Source: Flavobacteriaceae bacterium
GTDB lineage: Bacteria; Bacteroidota; Bacteroidia; Flavobacteriales; Flavobacteriaceae
Direction: 5' to 3'
NCBI GenBank assembly: GCA_002691645.1
Contig: NZIP01000027.1
Location: 261,269 to 308,381 of the forward strand
DNA length: 47,113 bases
Shown: positions 1 to 8,687 of the stretch, piece by piece
Position numbering within the stretch: the first letter of the stretch is position 1
Layout: each line of letters opens with the position of its first letter
Notes under the pieces: model-generated
What the model saw: only the letters and a program-made list of their open reading frames with translations
Databases searched by the model: none
What the model was told of the DNA's origin: nothing
Made by a program: the position numbers and the translations under genes

Positions 1-498
1 CTCAGGGGATTGGACTTGGTCAGTATGGATATGCAGGCGATAAAGGCCTCGGAGATTGGAGTATATGAACATTTTTCACCTAATGGTTTTGACGGAAGAG
101 AAATTTGTGCCTTAGCCAGATACAGCGCCATGGGAGACAGTCTATCTCTCTTTGGAATTTACAATATTCCCAATGGAGAGATGAGTTTTGCTCTTTTGGC
201 ACAAATCGTGTGGTATTTCTTTGAAGGCTTGAATTTGAGGTATTCTGAACGGCCTACCTTGAACGATGATAATTACGTGAAATATACCGTGACCACTGAT
301 ATAGATGCATTGACTTTTTACAAAAGTTTGGTCACAAATCGCTGGTGGTTACAAGTAAAGCCAAGCACATTGGATTTACCGAATATGGATGACAGGTATC
401 CCTTTGTGATTGCTTGTGATGAAGAAGATTATCAAATGGCCTGCGCTAATGAATTACCTCATCGGTACATTTTAGCGCAAAGGCGATCACAGATTTAA
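1..498 (+). CDS. formimidoylglutamase/arginase-family protein, C-terminal part
   Basis: Only the last 165 residues lie in the window; the frame is open back to base 1, so the TTG at base 10 is not a real start. The ureohydrolase fold is recognised from the end of the family: LDLVSMDMQAIKASE, then G(F)DGREICALARYSAMGDSLSLFGIYN, an aromatic stretch (LLAQIVWYFFEGLNLRY) and the C-terminal PHRYILAQRR-type ending. Flavobacterial formimidoylglutamase-like proteins encoded just before gldK have this tail. In catalytic arginases the second metal motif is D-x-D; here it reads D-M-Q, so manganese binding may be altered. gldK follows after about 78 bases. The family (known) hydrolyses guanidino or formimino groups; the real substrate here is unknown. 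Confident on family, less so on activity. Confidence 0.75.
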   Translation, partial: LRGLDLVSMDMQAIKASEIGVYEHFSPNGFDGREICALARYSAMGDSLSLFGIYNIPNGEMSFALLAQIVWYFFEGLNLRYSERPTLNDDNYVKYTVTTDIDALTFYKSLVTNRWWLQVKPSTLDLPNMDDRYPFVIACDEEDYQMACANELPHRYILAQRRSQI

Positions 499-576
499 CA
501 GTGTTAAATCGATAAACGGCACAATATTATGGATAAAATGCAGTTTAAATTAAAAAACAATTTCAACAAAAGTATT

Positions 577-1983
577 ATGAGAAAAGTTTATTCTATTCTT
601 ACAGTCGTCTTATTTGGCATCTCATTACAGTCTTGTAATCTCTTGGGAGACTCCACAGGGCGTAATGGAGAGCTTACTGGTGTTCAAACAAATGGTAAGT
701 GGCGATCAGAAACACCCTTGGGTATGGTTTTGGTTCCAAGAGGTACCTTCACTATTGGTAAAACAGAAGAAGATATAGCTGACTTGCAAAATGCTCCAGC
801 ACGAACGGTTTCTGTTCGATCTTTTTATATGGACGAAACAGAAATTACAAACTCTGAATACCGTCAATTTGTGAATTGGGTAAAAGACTCTGTTGTGCGT
901 GCTAAGCTCGCTATTTTCATTGATGAAATGGGCCTCGCAGAAGATGGAGATGATAGAGGTATCGCTCGATATGCGTTTATGGATGCGGATACCACAGATA
1001 TGAGCGAGTACGAAAAATACATGTATAACAATTACTACGGTTTTGGAGATGACTTATACGAAGGACGTAGGTTAAACTGGAAAGTAGATATCGAATGGGA
1101 TACTCGAGATTATATAGATCAATACTATGCTGAGGTCATGGACTCTATGTATCTGCCTCCTTCAGAGAGCTTCAATGGAGAGCGGGCTATTGATATTGAA
1201 AAATTACAATACAAGTACGTATCACTTGATGTTGCGGAGGCTGCACGAAATAGAGGACGAAACCGTTCGGATTTTGTCAAAAGCGAAGTACTTAAAATTT
1301 ATCCAGACACCACAGTTTGGATAAGAGACTTTGATTACTCCTATAATGAACCTATGCACAATGATTACTTCTGGCACGATGCTTACGGAGACTATCCTGT
1401 GGTTGGAATCAATTGGGAACAGGCCAAAGCTTTTTGCAATTGGAGAACAAAATTTAAAAACGACTTTTTAAAACGCAATAGAGAACAGCGCATCAACCAG
1501 TTTAGACTGCCGACAGAGGCAGAATGGGAATACGCTGCAAGAGGTGGTTTAGAAGGTGCGTCATATCCATGGGGAGGACCCTACCTCATTGATGAAGGAG
1601 GAGAGTTTAAAGCTAACTTTAAGCCACAACGTGGAGATTACGCAGTTGACGGTGCTTTGTATACTGTTGAGGCAAAGAGTTATGACCCCAACGATTTTGG
1701 CCTTTATAATATGGCTGGTAATGTTGCGGAGTGGACGAACTCGTCATACGACCCTAATTCTTATGAAATGATGTCCTCGATGAATCCTGATGCCTTAGAT
1801 AAAGACAATGTTAAGAAGGTAACAAGAGGAGGTTCGTGGAAAGATGTCGCGTACTTCTTGCAAGTGAGTACTCGTGATTATGAATACAGAGATTCTGCCA
1901 GAAGTTATATCGGTTTTAGAACCGTACAAGACTATATGGGTAATGAATCTTTTATCGAGAAGAAAATAAAATACATCAATTAA
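577..1983 (+). CDS. gldK: GldK, outer-membrane lipoprotein of type IX secretion/gliding
   Basis: GldK is a formylglycine-generating-enzyme-like (FGE-sulfatase fold) lipoprotein which, with GldN, forms the periplasmic ring of the type IX secretion machine under the outer membrane (known for the family). I start at the ATG at 577 rather than 529, because it gives a classic lipoprotein signal: MRKVYSILTVVLFGISLQSC, with the lipidated Cys at residue 20. The FGE-type domain runs from about residue 50 (GMVLVPRGTFTIG) to the C-terminal VTRGGSWKD and GFRTVQDY motifs, with the LPTEAEWEYAARGG core in between. Length is 468 residues, usual for GldK. It is first of gldKLMN; an 82-base gap to gldL may hold a processing or internal promoter site, but I see no clear motif. 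Confidence 0.96.
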   Translation: MRKVYSILTVVLFGISLQSCNLLGDSTGRNGELTGVQTNGKWRSETPLGMVLVPRGTFTIGKTEEDIADLQNAPARTVSVRSFYMDETEITNSEYRQFVNWVKDSVVRAKLAIFIDEMGLAEDGDDRGIARYAFMDADTTDMSEYEKYMYNNYYGFGDDLYEGRRLNWKVDIEWDTRDYIDQYYAEVMDSMYLPPSESFNGERAIDIEKLQYKYVSLDVAEAARNRGRNRSDFVKSEVLKIYPDTTVWIRDFDYSYNEPMHNDYFWHDAYGDYPVVGINWEQAKAFCNWRTKFKNDFLKRNREQRINQFRLPTEAEWEYAARGGLEGASYPWGGPYLIDEGGEFKANFKPQRGDYAVDGALYTVEAKSYDPNDFGLYNMAGNVAEWTNSSYDPNSYEMMSSMNPDALDKDNVKKVTRGGSWKDVAYFLQVSTRDYEYRDSARSYIGFRTVQDYMGNESFIEKKIKYIN

Positions 1984-2065
1984 GATATACTAAAGATCAT
2001 TTTTTATCGTTTAAGTGTTAGAAAATATAGATTAACTGAATTTAATCCTTCAAAAAAAATTTAAA

Positions 2066-2698
2066 ATGGCAAAAACTAACTCATCAAAAAGATTCATGAA
2101 CATGGCCTATGGCCTTGGAGCGTCGGTAGTAATTCTCGGTGCATTATTAAAGATTACTCACTGGGAAATTGCTGGAATAGTAACCGGAAACCAATTATTG
2201 GCAATCGGTCTTATTACAGAGGCTTTTATTTTCGCACTTTCAGCTTTTGAAACACCAGAAAAAGAATACGACTGGTCATTGGCATATCCAGAATTAAATG
2301 AAATTGGAGGTGATGCCAAAAATCGCACTGCACAAGGTGTGCTGGCTCAAAAAATCGATAAATTAATGAATGAGGCTCAAATTGATGTAGCCCTCATGAA
2401 TAAGCTGGGTGAAGCGATCAATAACTTTGAAGGGGCCGCTAAAGGCATTGCTCCAACAACTGAGGCTATTGATCACACTCAGAAATACAATGAACAAATT
2501 TCTCATGCTGCTTCACAGATGCAAGCTCTTAATGACTTGTATAAAGCACAATTAGATCACGCAAATATACAATCTGCCATGAACCGCGAAATGATTGAAA
2601 ACGGAGCTGAACTCAAAAAGCAAATGGAATCATTAGTGGCAAATATGGAGCAATTAAATGCTGTATATGGTGGAATGCTAACGGCGATTAAGAAATAA
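2066..2698 (+). CDS. gldL: GldL, type IX secretion/gliding motor inner-membrane protein
   Basis: GldL and GldM form the proton-driven motor of type IX secretion and gliding (known). This protein has 210 residues. Two membrane helices are visible, at about residues 11-30 and 43-61; the second carries an acidic residue, Glu52 (TEAFIF), in the position expected for the proton-pathway glutamate. After residue 62 the chain becomes soluble and helical, with Met/Gln/Ala-rich coiled-coil character in the cytoplasmic tail. The N-terminal sequence KRFMNMAYGLGASVVILGA is typical. It lies 19 bases ahead of gldM and in the same operon as gldK and gldN. Confidence 0.96.
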   Translation: MAKTNSSKRFMNMAYGLGASVVILGALLKITHWEIAGIVTGNQLLAIGLITEAFIFALSAFETPEKEYDWSLAYPELNEIGGDAKNRTAQGVLAQKIDKLMNEAQIDVALMNKLGEAINNFEGAAKGIAPTTEAIDHTQKYNEQISHAASQMQALNDLYKAQLDHANIQSAMNREMIENGAELKKQMESLVANMEQLNAVYGGMLTAIKK

Positions 2699-2717
2699 TT
2701 AAAGCTACTTAAGAGTT

Positions 2718-4286
2718 ATGGCATCAGGAAAAGAAACCCCACGTCAGAAGATGATAAACCTAATGTATTTGGTTTTCATCTCTATGTTGGCTTTAAATAT
2801 GAGTAAAGAGGTACTCGCCGCTTTCGGTCTTATGAACGAAAAGATGGAGGTATCCAATGAAAAAATGACTGAAAACAACATAGCGTTCTTCAGTGGATTA
2901 GAGACAAAAGCATCTGAAAATCCAGAAAAATTTGGGCCGCTTTTAAGCAATGCAAAGGCTGTAAAACAACTTTCTGAATCATACGATGCGTATTTAGAAA
3001 ACTTAAAAAATGGAATGCAAGGCACGGTTGATGATCCGATGGATTATCAAGTGATGGACAAGTCAGACTTTTTGGATCAACTCTTTTTTCAAGGAGATGA
3101 TTTGAGAGAAGAAGGTCAGGCATTTTTAGACAATTTAGAAAATTACAGAAAAGGACTTTTAGAAGTGCTTCCAGAATCGATGAGTGATCTCAGAGCTTCT
3201 GTGACTTCAAAGTTTGAAACTGGAGATAGTGAAGGAAAAGTTACCGACCGCGACGGAAACAAGATAGATTGGATGAAATACCACTACGAAGGTTTTCCGC
3301 TTATAGCATCCTTGACTAAAATCACTTCGATTCAAGCTGATGTTAAGACCACTGAGCAGGATATTTTAAAAACCCTACTCGAAGGACAATTGACTTCTGA
3401 AATTTCTATGTCAAATTACACCACGCTTTTAGAGCAAGAAAAATCAGCTTTCTACTCAGGAGAAACCTATAGTGGAAATATCGTTTTAGGTAGAAAAGAC
3501 GCTTCTACACGACCTAACCGTGTTGAATTGAAGCTCGACGGAAGAAACTTGAGTGAAGGATCAGACTTTAGCATTGAAGATGGTAGAGTAAAATTGAACG
3601 TAAGCGCAGGTAGTCCAGGAGATCATAAAATTGAAGGGAGTCTAATCTTCTTACAAGACGGTGAAGAAACTGTTGTACCGGTGAGTTCGACTTTCGCAAC
3701 TATTTCAAAGCCGAACGCAGCTGTTATTTCTGCAGATAAAATGAACGTCGTCTATAGAGGTGTCGACAACCCTATGACTATTTCGATACCTGGTATTGCT
3801 GACAATAATGTTAACGCTTCTGCTCCTGGACTCACTGCAGCCGGAGGGTCGAAGTATATCATGAAACCTAGACAGGGGCGAACAGTGAAAATTGTGGCCT
3901 CAGGAAAATTGCCTGATGGACAGCCAATTTCAACGACCTCTGAATTTAGAATTAAAGATATTCCAAGACCTACTGGAACCGTAAGAGGAGAGACAGGAAG
4001 CTTAAAGATGTCTAGAAAGAATTTAGAAATTTCAACTATTGGTGCTACCTTAGAGGACTTTGATTTTGATTTAGATATAAGAGTTTCGGAATTCAAATTA
4101 AAGATACCTGGGCAGCCGACTGTAGCCGTTAAAGGCAACAAACTAGATGCTAGGGCAAAATCAGCACTGAGAAGAGCAAAAAGAGGAGAAGATGTGCAGA
4201 TTTTTGATATCAAAGCTAAAATCACGAATAATGCCTCGTACAACTTGAAAAAAGTGTCACCGGTGTTTGTTCAATTAACGAATTAA
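2718..4286 (+). CDS. gldM: GldM, type IX secretion/gliding motor stalk
   Basis: GldM has one membrane helix near its N-terminus (about residues 13-33, INLMYLVFISMLALNMSKEV) and a long periplasmic part of four tandem domains that reaches toward the GldK/GldN ring (known). The 522-residue length matches the family. A conserved Arg precedes the helix (R9, in KETPRQKM), where it is thought to pair with GldL. The periplasmic part starts with a helical domain (about 35-220), followed by beta-rich Ig-like domains containing PNAAVISADKMNVVYRGVDN and the C-terminal VSPVFVQLTN ending. It sits between gldL and gldN with 6 bases to the latter, as expected for co-translation. Confidence 0.97.
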   Translation: MASGKETPRQKMINLMYLVFISMLALNMSKEVLAAFGLMNEKMEVSNEKMTENNIAFFSGLETKASENPEKFGPLLSNAKAVKQLSESYDAYLENLKNGMQGTVDDPMDYQVMDKSDFLDQLFFQGDDLREEGQAFLDNLENYRKGLLEVLPESMSDLRASVTSKFETGDSEGKVTDRDGNKIDWMKYHYEGFPLIASLTKITSIQADVKTTEQDILKTLLEGQLTSEISMSNYTTLLEQEKSAFYSGETYSGNIVLGRKDASTRPNRVELKLDGRNLSEGSDFSIEDGRVKLNVSAGSPGDHKIEGSLIFLQDGEETVVPVSSTFATISKPNAAVISADKMNVVYRGVDNPMTISIPGIADNNVNASAPGLTAAGGSKYIMKPRQGRTVKIVASGKLPDGQPISTTSEFRIKDIPRPTGTVRGETGSLKMSRKNLEISTIGATLEDFDFDLDIRVSEFKLKIPGQPTVAVKGNKLDARAKSALRRAKRGEDVQIFDIKAKITNNASYNLKKVSPVFVQLTN

Positions 4287-4292
4287 TAGACC

Positions 4293-5192
4293 ATGAGTTT
4301 AAAGAGAATAGTACTTACAATGCTTGGAGTTTTTGGAATACTCTACTTCGCTAATGCGCAGTCGAATATCCTAAACGCGAAAACTCCAAATCAGATTCAT
4401 ACGAATATTTATGCGGCTGAAGAAGAAGAAGAGGACAAGCCATTGGCATATGGTTACGTAGATCAAAGAGATATACTGTGGTCAACTACAATCTGGGAGA
4501 CTATCGATCTCAATCAACGCATGAACTTTCCACTTTACTATCCTATCGATACTATTGGAACAGATAGACAGTCTCTTTACCATGCACTCATGAAAGAAAT
4601 TAAGATAGGAGAATTTACGGAAATTTACACAGATTCATACTTCACTGAAAAGCGAAATTTTCAAGATTTAGAAGCTACACTTTCAAAGGTTGATACTACT
4701 GATTTAGGATATGAGCAGCTCAATGCTGGAGAATCTTTGTCTGCAGAATTTGTGAACCGAAGAGATATTTCAGGAGCTGATATCATAGAATATCGCATTA
4801 AGGGTATGTGGTATTTCGACAAGCGACTAGGAGAATTGAGATATCGTTTACTGGGAATTGCACCAGTTGCACCAGATGTGAATTTTATCGATGACGAATC
4901 TATAGACCCTATGGAGAACAAAGTAGAATTGTTTTGGGTTTGGTACCCAGCAGCACGGGAGATTCTTCATAAAGTGAAAGTCTTTAACGGAAATAATTCC
5001 TCTCAACGAATATCTTTTGACATGTTGCTCAATTCGAGACGATTTGCCGGGATGATTTACAGAGAAGAAAACGTTCAAGGCGATCGAAATGTAAACGAGT
5101 ACATTACCGACAACGCGATGCTTCAACTTCTTGAAGCAAGAAGAATAAAAGAGAAGATTCGCGATAAGGAACAAGATATGTGGGCCTACTAA
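4293..5192 (+). CDS. gldN: GldN, type IX secretion/gliding periplasmic protein
   Basis: GldN partners GldK in the periplasmic ring of type IX secretion (known). The 299-residue protein opens with a signal peptide (MSLKRIVLTMLGVFGILYFANAQ, cleavage near residue 23). A short acidic run, about residues 44-49 (EEEEED), precedes the conserved domain, which starts at ADERDIL-like YVDQRDILWSTTIWETIDLNQR and includes LNFPLYYP-like MNFPLYYPIDT, IKGMWYFDKR and LFWVWYPAAREIL. All are hallmarks of the GldN family. A DAO-type flavoprotein begins only 4 bases after the stop, so the two are very likely co-transcribed. Confidence 0.96.
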   Translation: MSLKRIVLTMLGVFGILYFANAQSNILNAKTPNQIHTNIYAAEEEEEDKPLAYGYVDQRDILWSTTIWETIDLNQRMNFPLYYPIDTIGTDRQSLYHALMKEIKIGEFTEIYTDSYFTEKRNFQDLEATLSKVDTTDLGYEQLNAGESLSAEFVNRRDISGADIIEYRIKGMWYFDKRLGELRYRLLGIAPVAPDVNFIDDESIDPMENKVELFWVWYPAAREILHKVKVFNGNNSSQRISFDMLLNSRRFAGMIYREENVQGDRNVNEYITDNAMLQLLEARRIKEKIRDKEQDMWAY

Positions 5193-5196
5193 CACA

Positions 5197-6267
5197 ATGA
5201 TTGACTATATCATAGTTGGTTCAGGTTTGGCGGGAATTTGTTTCGCCGAAACCGCAACCCAAAATGAGAAGCGTTTTGTGATGATTTCTGATCATTCTCA
5301 AAACGCTTCTTTGGTTGCAGCAGGTATGTACAATCCTCTGGTTCTAAAAAGATTTACTATTGCATGGCAGGCAGAACGACAATTGGATTTCGCCACGGGT
5401 TTTTACTGCAGAATGCAGGAGCGTCTTGGGGTACAATTTGATTATAAATTACGCGTAGCCCGGATTTTAAGTTCTGTAGAAGAACAAAACAACTGGTTTG
5501 TAACATTGGATAAACCTGCTTTCAGTAGATTTATGTCAGCAGACCTTCTGCCCAATACTAATTCATTTGTCAAAGCGCCACATCAACTCGGAGAAGTTAA
5601 AGAGACAGGTCGTATAGACACCGTAAAAATGCGTGAATGCCTTCTTGAAGAACTCCTCAAAAAACAGCAGTTTTTAGACGAGACTTTTGATTATAGCGCT
5701 CTAGAAGTAAATGAAAATCACATTGTTTATAAAGATATAAAGGCTAGGAATATCATTTTTGCCGAAGGCTATGGCCTCAAACAAAACCCTTGGTTTAATT
5801 ACCTGCCTCTTGTGGGAACTAAAGGAGAATACCTCAGTATTTTTGCACCCGAACTAAAAGAAGAAAAAGCTTTAAAATCTGCTTGTTTTCTCATTCCTCT
5901 TGGTGGTGGATATTACAAAGTAGGAGCAACCTACAAATGGAAAGACAAAACGAGTAAAACCACCATTGAAGCTAGGGAAGAACTCATTCAAAAATTACAA
6001 AAATTTATCAGTGTTGATTTTGAAGTGGTCGATCAGGTCGCTGGAATTCGACCTACAGTTACCGATAGAAGACCTTTGGTTGGAAGGCATCCAGACCCTA
6101 GATTCAAGCAACTCTTTGTGCTCAATGGATTTGGGTCAAGAGGAGTGCTTATCGGCCCGTATGCCGCAGAAGCGTTATTTGCTCAAATTGAAAAAAACCA
6201 CGCTCTAGATGCCCAAATGGATATCAGTCGCTTTGCTGCCCATTGGACTCCGCATCAAATGAAATAA
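5197..6267 (+). CDS. FAD-dependent oxidoreductase (DAO family)
   Basis: A 356-residue soluble flavoprotein of the D-amino-acid oxidase fold. The dinucleotide-binding motif is at the very N-terminus (residues 5-13, IIVGSGLAG), and the C-terminal FAD-contact segment is VAGIRPTVTDRRPLVGRHPD followed by NGFGSRGVLIGPYAAEAL, resembling the oxidase half of MnmC. No signal peptide or membrane helix is seen, so it is probably cytoplasmic. It follows gldN after 4 bases, an arrangement often seen in flavobacteria, but no type IX role is established. Its last 44 bases overlap the opposing DUF983 gene. The substrate cannot be deduced from sequence. Confidence 0.88.
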   Translation: MIDYIIVGSGLAGICFAETATQNEKRFVMISDHSQNASLVAAGMYNPLVLKRFTIAWQAERQLDFATGFYCRMQERLGVQFDYKLRVARILSSVEEQNNWFVTLDKPAFSRFMSADLLPNTNSFVKAPHQLGEVKETGRIDTVKMRECLLEELLKKQQFLDETFDYSALEVNENHIVYKDIKARNIIFAEGYGLKQNPWFNYLPLVGTKGEYLSIFAPELKEEKALKSACFLIPLGGGYYKVGATYKWKDKTSKTTIEAREELIQKLQKFISVDFEVVDQVAGIRPTVTDRRPLVGRHPDPRFKQLFVLNGFGSRGVLIGPYAAEALFAQIEKNHALDAQMDISRFAAHWTPHQMK

Positions 6268-6613
6268 ACATATTGATCCAAATGTTTCGAGAGAGTCGAA
6301 TAAGAAGTGGCATCAAAAGAATGAGTGCGCCAATAATGGCAAAAAAACTTTGAAGTAATTCGTGCGTGAACACCATTTTTGAAATTAGAAAGACTGCTAT
6401 TGCTAGAGCTACGCCAAGCGCATAACTCACGTACATCGCTCCGTAAAAAAAGGAGGGTTCTATTTTGTATTTTGTTCCACAAAAACTGCAGTTCTCGTGC
6501 ATTTTAAAGAGCTTGCCGAAATAGGGATTTCTTTTTACATACATGCATTCACTTTGACATTTAGGGCAAAGACCAAAGACAATACTATTGATTTTACTTC
6601 CTTTTTTGAACAT
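6224..6613 (-). CDS. DUF983 zinc-ribbon membrane protein
   Basis: 129 residues. The N-terminal part carries a zinc-ribbon pattern with cysteines 16, 19 and 23 (CPKCQSEC) and 42 and 45 (CSFC), then two membrane helices at about 56-80 and 88-107, and a short C-terminal tail. This layout (GLCPKC, then FYGAMYVSYALGV) is the DUF983 family, common in Bacteroidota and of unknown function. Its 3' end overlaps the 3' end of the DAO gene by 44 bases on the opposite strand, so both C-terminal tails are encoded by the same DNA. Confidence 0.87.
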   Translation of the reverse strand: MFKKGSKINSIVFGLCPKCQSECMYVKRNPYFGKLFKMHENCSFCGTKYKIEPSFFYGAMYVSYALGVALAIAVFLISKMVFTHELLQSFFAIIGALILLMPLLIRLSRNIWINMFISFDAESNGQQSD

Positions 6614-6670
6614 TTGAAAGGCTGTTTTTCGACTTCAAAAATAAGTAGCAATTTTTAGACGGACTGTAAC

Positions 6671-6702
6671 TTGAATTACACAGTAAATAATGGCTAATTT
6701 TG
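6671..6702 (+). promoter_or_regulatory. Bacteroidota-type promoter of the ABC-F gene
   Basis: TTG at 6671-6673, a 21-base spacer, then TAATTTTG at 6695-6702. This matches the flavobacterial consensus (TTG, 17-23 bases, TAnnTTTG) exactly. Transcription would begin about 6 bases further on, leaving a leader of only some 10-12 bases before the ATG at 6720. Consensus match seen directly; start site inferred. Confidence 0.6.
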
Positions 6703-6719
6703 TCGGCAAGTTTTAGCGC

Positions 6720-8621
6720 ATGCTCAATATTCACAACATATCGGTTTCTTTCTCAGGAGAATATTTATTTGAAGAAGTATCCTATCAATTGAGTCCTGGT
6801 GATCGGGTTGGACTGATTGGAAAAAACGGCGCAGGAAAATCGACCATGCTAAAGCTTTTGGCTAAAGAATACGAGGTCGATCAAGGAACAATTGCCATAG
6901 ATAAAAACGTCACTCTAGGTTTTTTAAAGCAGGATATTGATTTTGAAAAAGGACGTACTGTGATTGAAGAAGCACAGCAAGCTTTTACCGAAATTAAAGC
7001 TTTGGAAAAACAAATTGAAGAAGTCAACCAGGCCCTGGCAAGTCGGACAGATTATGAGTCGGAGTCTTATCACGAACTCATGGTGGCTGTTGGAGATCTC
7101 TCTGATCGTTATGAGATTATTGGTGGTTATTCTTACCAAGGAGAAACCGAGCGGGTATTACAAGGCTTGGGTTTTGTTCGAACAGATTTTGACAAAAACA
7201 CGGATACCTTTTCTGGAGGATGGCGAATGCGCATCGAATTAGCCAAATTATTACTTCAAAAAAACGATGTTTTATTGCTTGATGAGCCAACCAATCACCT
7301 TGATATAGAGTCTATTCTGTGGTTTGAGAATTTTTTAATACAGTATACAGGAGTAGTGGTCATTGTCTCTCACGATAAGATGTTTTTAGACAATGTAACC
7401 AATAGAACGATTGACATTTCAATGGGTCGAATTTACGATTATCCCAAACCTTATACTGCCTTTTTGGCCTTGAGAGACGAGATTAGAACGCAGCAGAAGG
7501 CCGCTCAAAAGAATCAGGAAAAACAAATTCAACAGACAGAGAAACTCATAGAGAAATTTCGAGCTAAGGCTTCTAAAGCTTCAATGGCTCAATCATTGAT
7601 TAAAAAACTTGACAAGATTGAACGCATTGAGGTTGACCAGCAGGAGACTGCGGCGATGAAACTCGACTTTCCTGTCTCTGTCAATCCGGGTAAAGTGGTT
7701 TTAGAGTTGACCGAAGTTTCTAAGGCATATGGGCCTAAACAGGTTTTAGAAAATGTCAATTTATTAGTAGCGAGATCAAGTAAAATTGCTTTTGTGGGTC
7801 AAAACGGTCAAGGTAAAACGACACTGGCCAAAATTATTGCTGAAGAACTGGAGCATCAAGGTGAGCTCAAAAGGGGCCACAATGTACAAATCGGATATTT
7901 TGCGCAAAACCAAGCAGAGTATTTAGACGGTGAAAAAACGGTTCATGATACCATGCTAGATGCTGCCAATGAGAGCAATCGCATCAAGGTGCGTGATATT
8001 TTAGGTGCATTTTTGTTTCAAGGTGATGATGTAGATAAATATGTAAAAGTGTTATCTGGAGGAGAGCGAAATCGTCTGGCACTGGCAAAGTTGCTATTAG
8101 AGCCCTTCAATGTTTTGGTTATGGATGAGCCCACAAACCACTTAGACATTCAATCTAAGGAGGTGTTGAAACAGGCCTTGCAACGCTTTGAAGGCACCTT
8201 AATCTTAGTCTCTCACGACAGAGATTTTTTGCAGGGTTTAAGTTCTATTGTTTATGAGTTCAGAGATCAAAAAATCAAGGAATTTTTAGGGGATATTGAT
8301 GATTATCTTTCTATGCGAAAACTCGAGGATTTTAGAGGAGTCGAGAAACAAACGCAGCAGAACGAAAAGACTGAAACTGCCCCTAATTCTTACAAACTTG
8401 AAAAGCAAAAAAAGTCACTCAAAAACAAATTGTCCAATCTCGAACAAAAGATATCCAGCGTTGAAAAAGAAATTGCCGAGATCGATAGCGAATTGGTTTT
8501 AAATTATGATCAGACCATAGCTCAAGAAGGTTTTTTCGATCGCTATCAGCAAAAAAAAACTGATTTAGAAGTGCTGATGAAGGAGTGGGAAGCGCTTTCA
8601 GAAGCCTTAGATGACATTTAA
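6720..8621 (+). CDS. ABC-F family ATPase (ribosome-associated type)
   Basis: A soluble protein of 633 residues with two tandem ATPase domains and no membrane segments, the ABC-F pattern; members act on the ribosome in translation rescue, quality control or antibiotic protection (known). Domain 1 has Walker A at residues 34-42 (GKNGAGKST), signature FSGGWRMR and Walker B ending DEPTNHLD at 188-195. A charged linker (about 250-300) connects to domain 2, with Walker A at 360-368 (GQNGQGKTT), signature LSGGERNR and DEPTNHLD at 469-476. The last ~80 residues are a coiled coil (KLEKQKKSLKNKLSNLEQKI), the Uup/YdiF-type C-terminal extension. Which ABC-F subfamily it is cannot be fixed here. A strong promoter lies just upstream. 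Confidence 0.93.
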   Translation: MLNIHNISVSFSGEYLFEEVSYQLSPGDRVGLIGKNGAGKSTMLKLLAKEYEVDQGTIAIDKNVTLGFLKQDIDFEKGRTVIEEAQQAFTEIKALEKQIEEVNQALASRTDYESESYHELMVAVGDLSDRYEIIGGYSYQGETERVLQGLGFVRTDFDKNTDTFSGGWRMRIELAKLLLQKNDVLLLDEPTNHLDIESILWFENFLIQYTGVVVIVSHDKMFLDNVTNRTIDISMGRIYDYPKPYTAFLALRDEIRTQQKAAQKNQEKQIQQTEKLIEKFRAKASKASMAQSLIKKLDKIERIEVDQQETAAMKLDFPVSVNPGKVVLELTEVSKAYGPKQVLENVNLLVARSSKIAFVGQNGQGKTTLAKIIAEELEHQGELKRGHNVQIGYFAQNQAEYLDGEKTVHDTMLDAANESNRIKVRDILGAFLFQGDDVDKYVKVLSGGERNRLALAKLLLEPFNVLVMDEPTNHLDIQSKEVLKQALQRFEGTLILVSHDRDFLQGLSSIVYEFRDQKIKEFLGDIDDYLSMRKLEDFRGVEKQTQQNEKTETAPNSYKLEKQKKSLKNKLSNLEQKISSVEKEIAEIDSELVLNYDQTIAQEGFFDRYQQKKTDLEVLMKEWEALSEALDDI

Positions 8622-8687
8622 CCACAGAAATATGCACTTTAACCACAAAATCTTCGTTTAGTCGATAAAGAAAAGCATATTTACAAC

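Noticed and set aside
3752-4243. Long antisense frames over gldM (163 codons) and similar ones over the RND pump.
   Set aside because: They lie opposite well-supported genes and lack recognisable domains or starts.
8617-8647. TTTAACCACA twice, 21 bases apart, at the end of the ABC-F gene.
   Set aside because: The first copy overlaps the stop codon; two short copies in AT-rich DNA are easily chance. No palindrome or regulator nearby.
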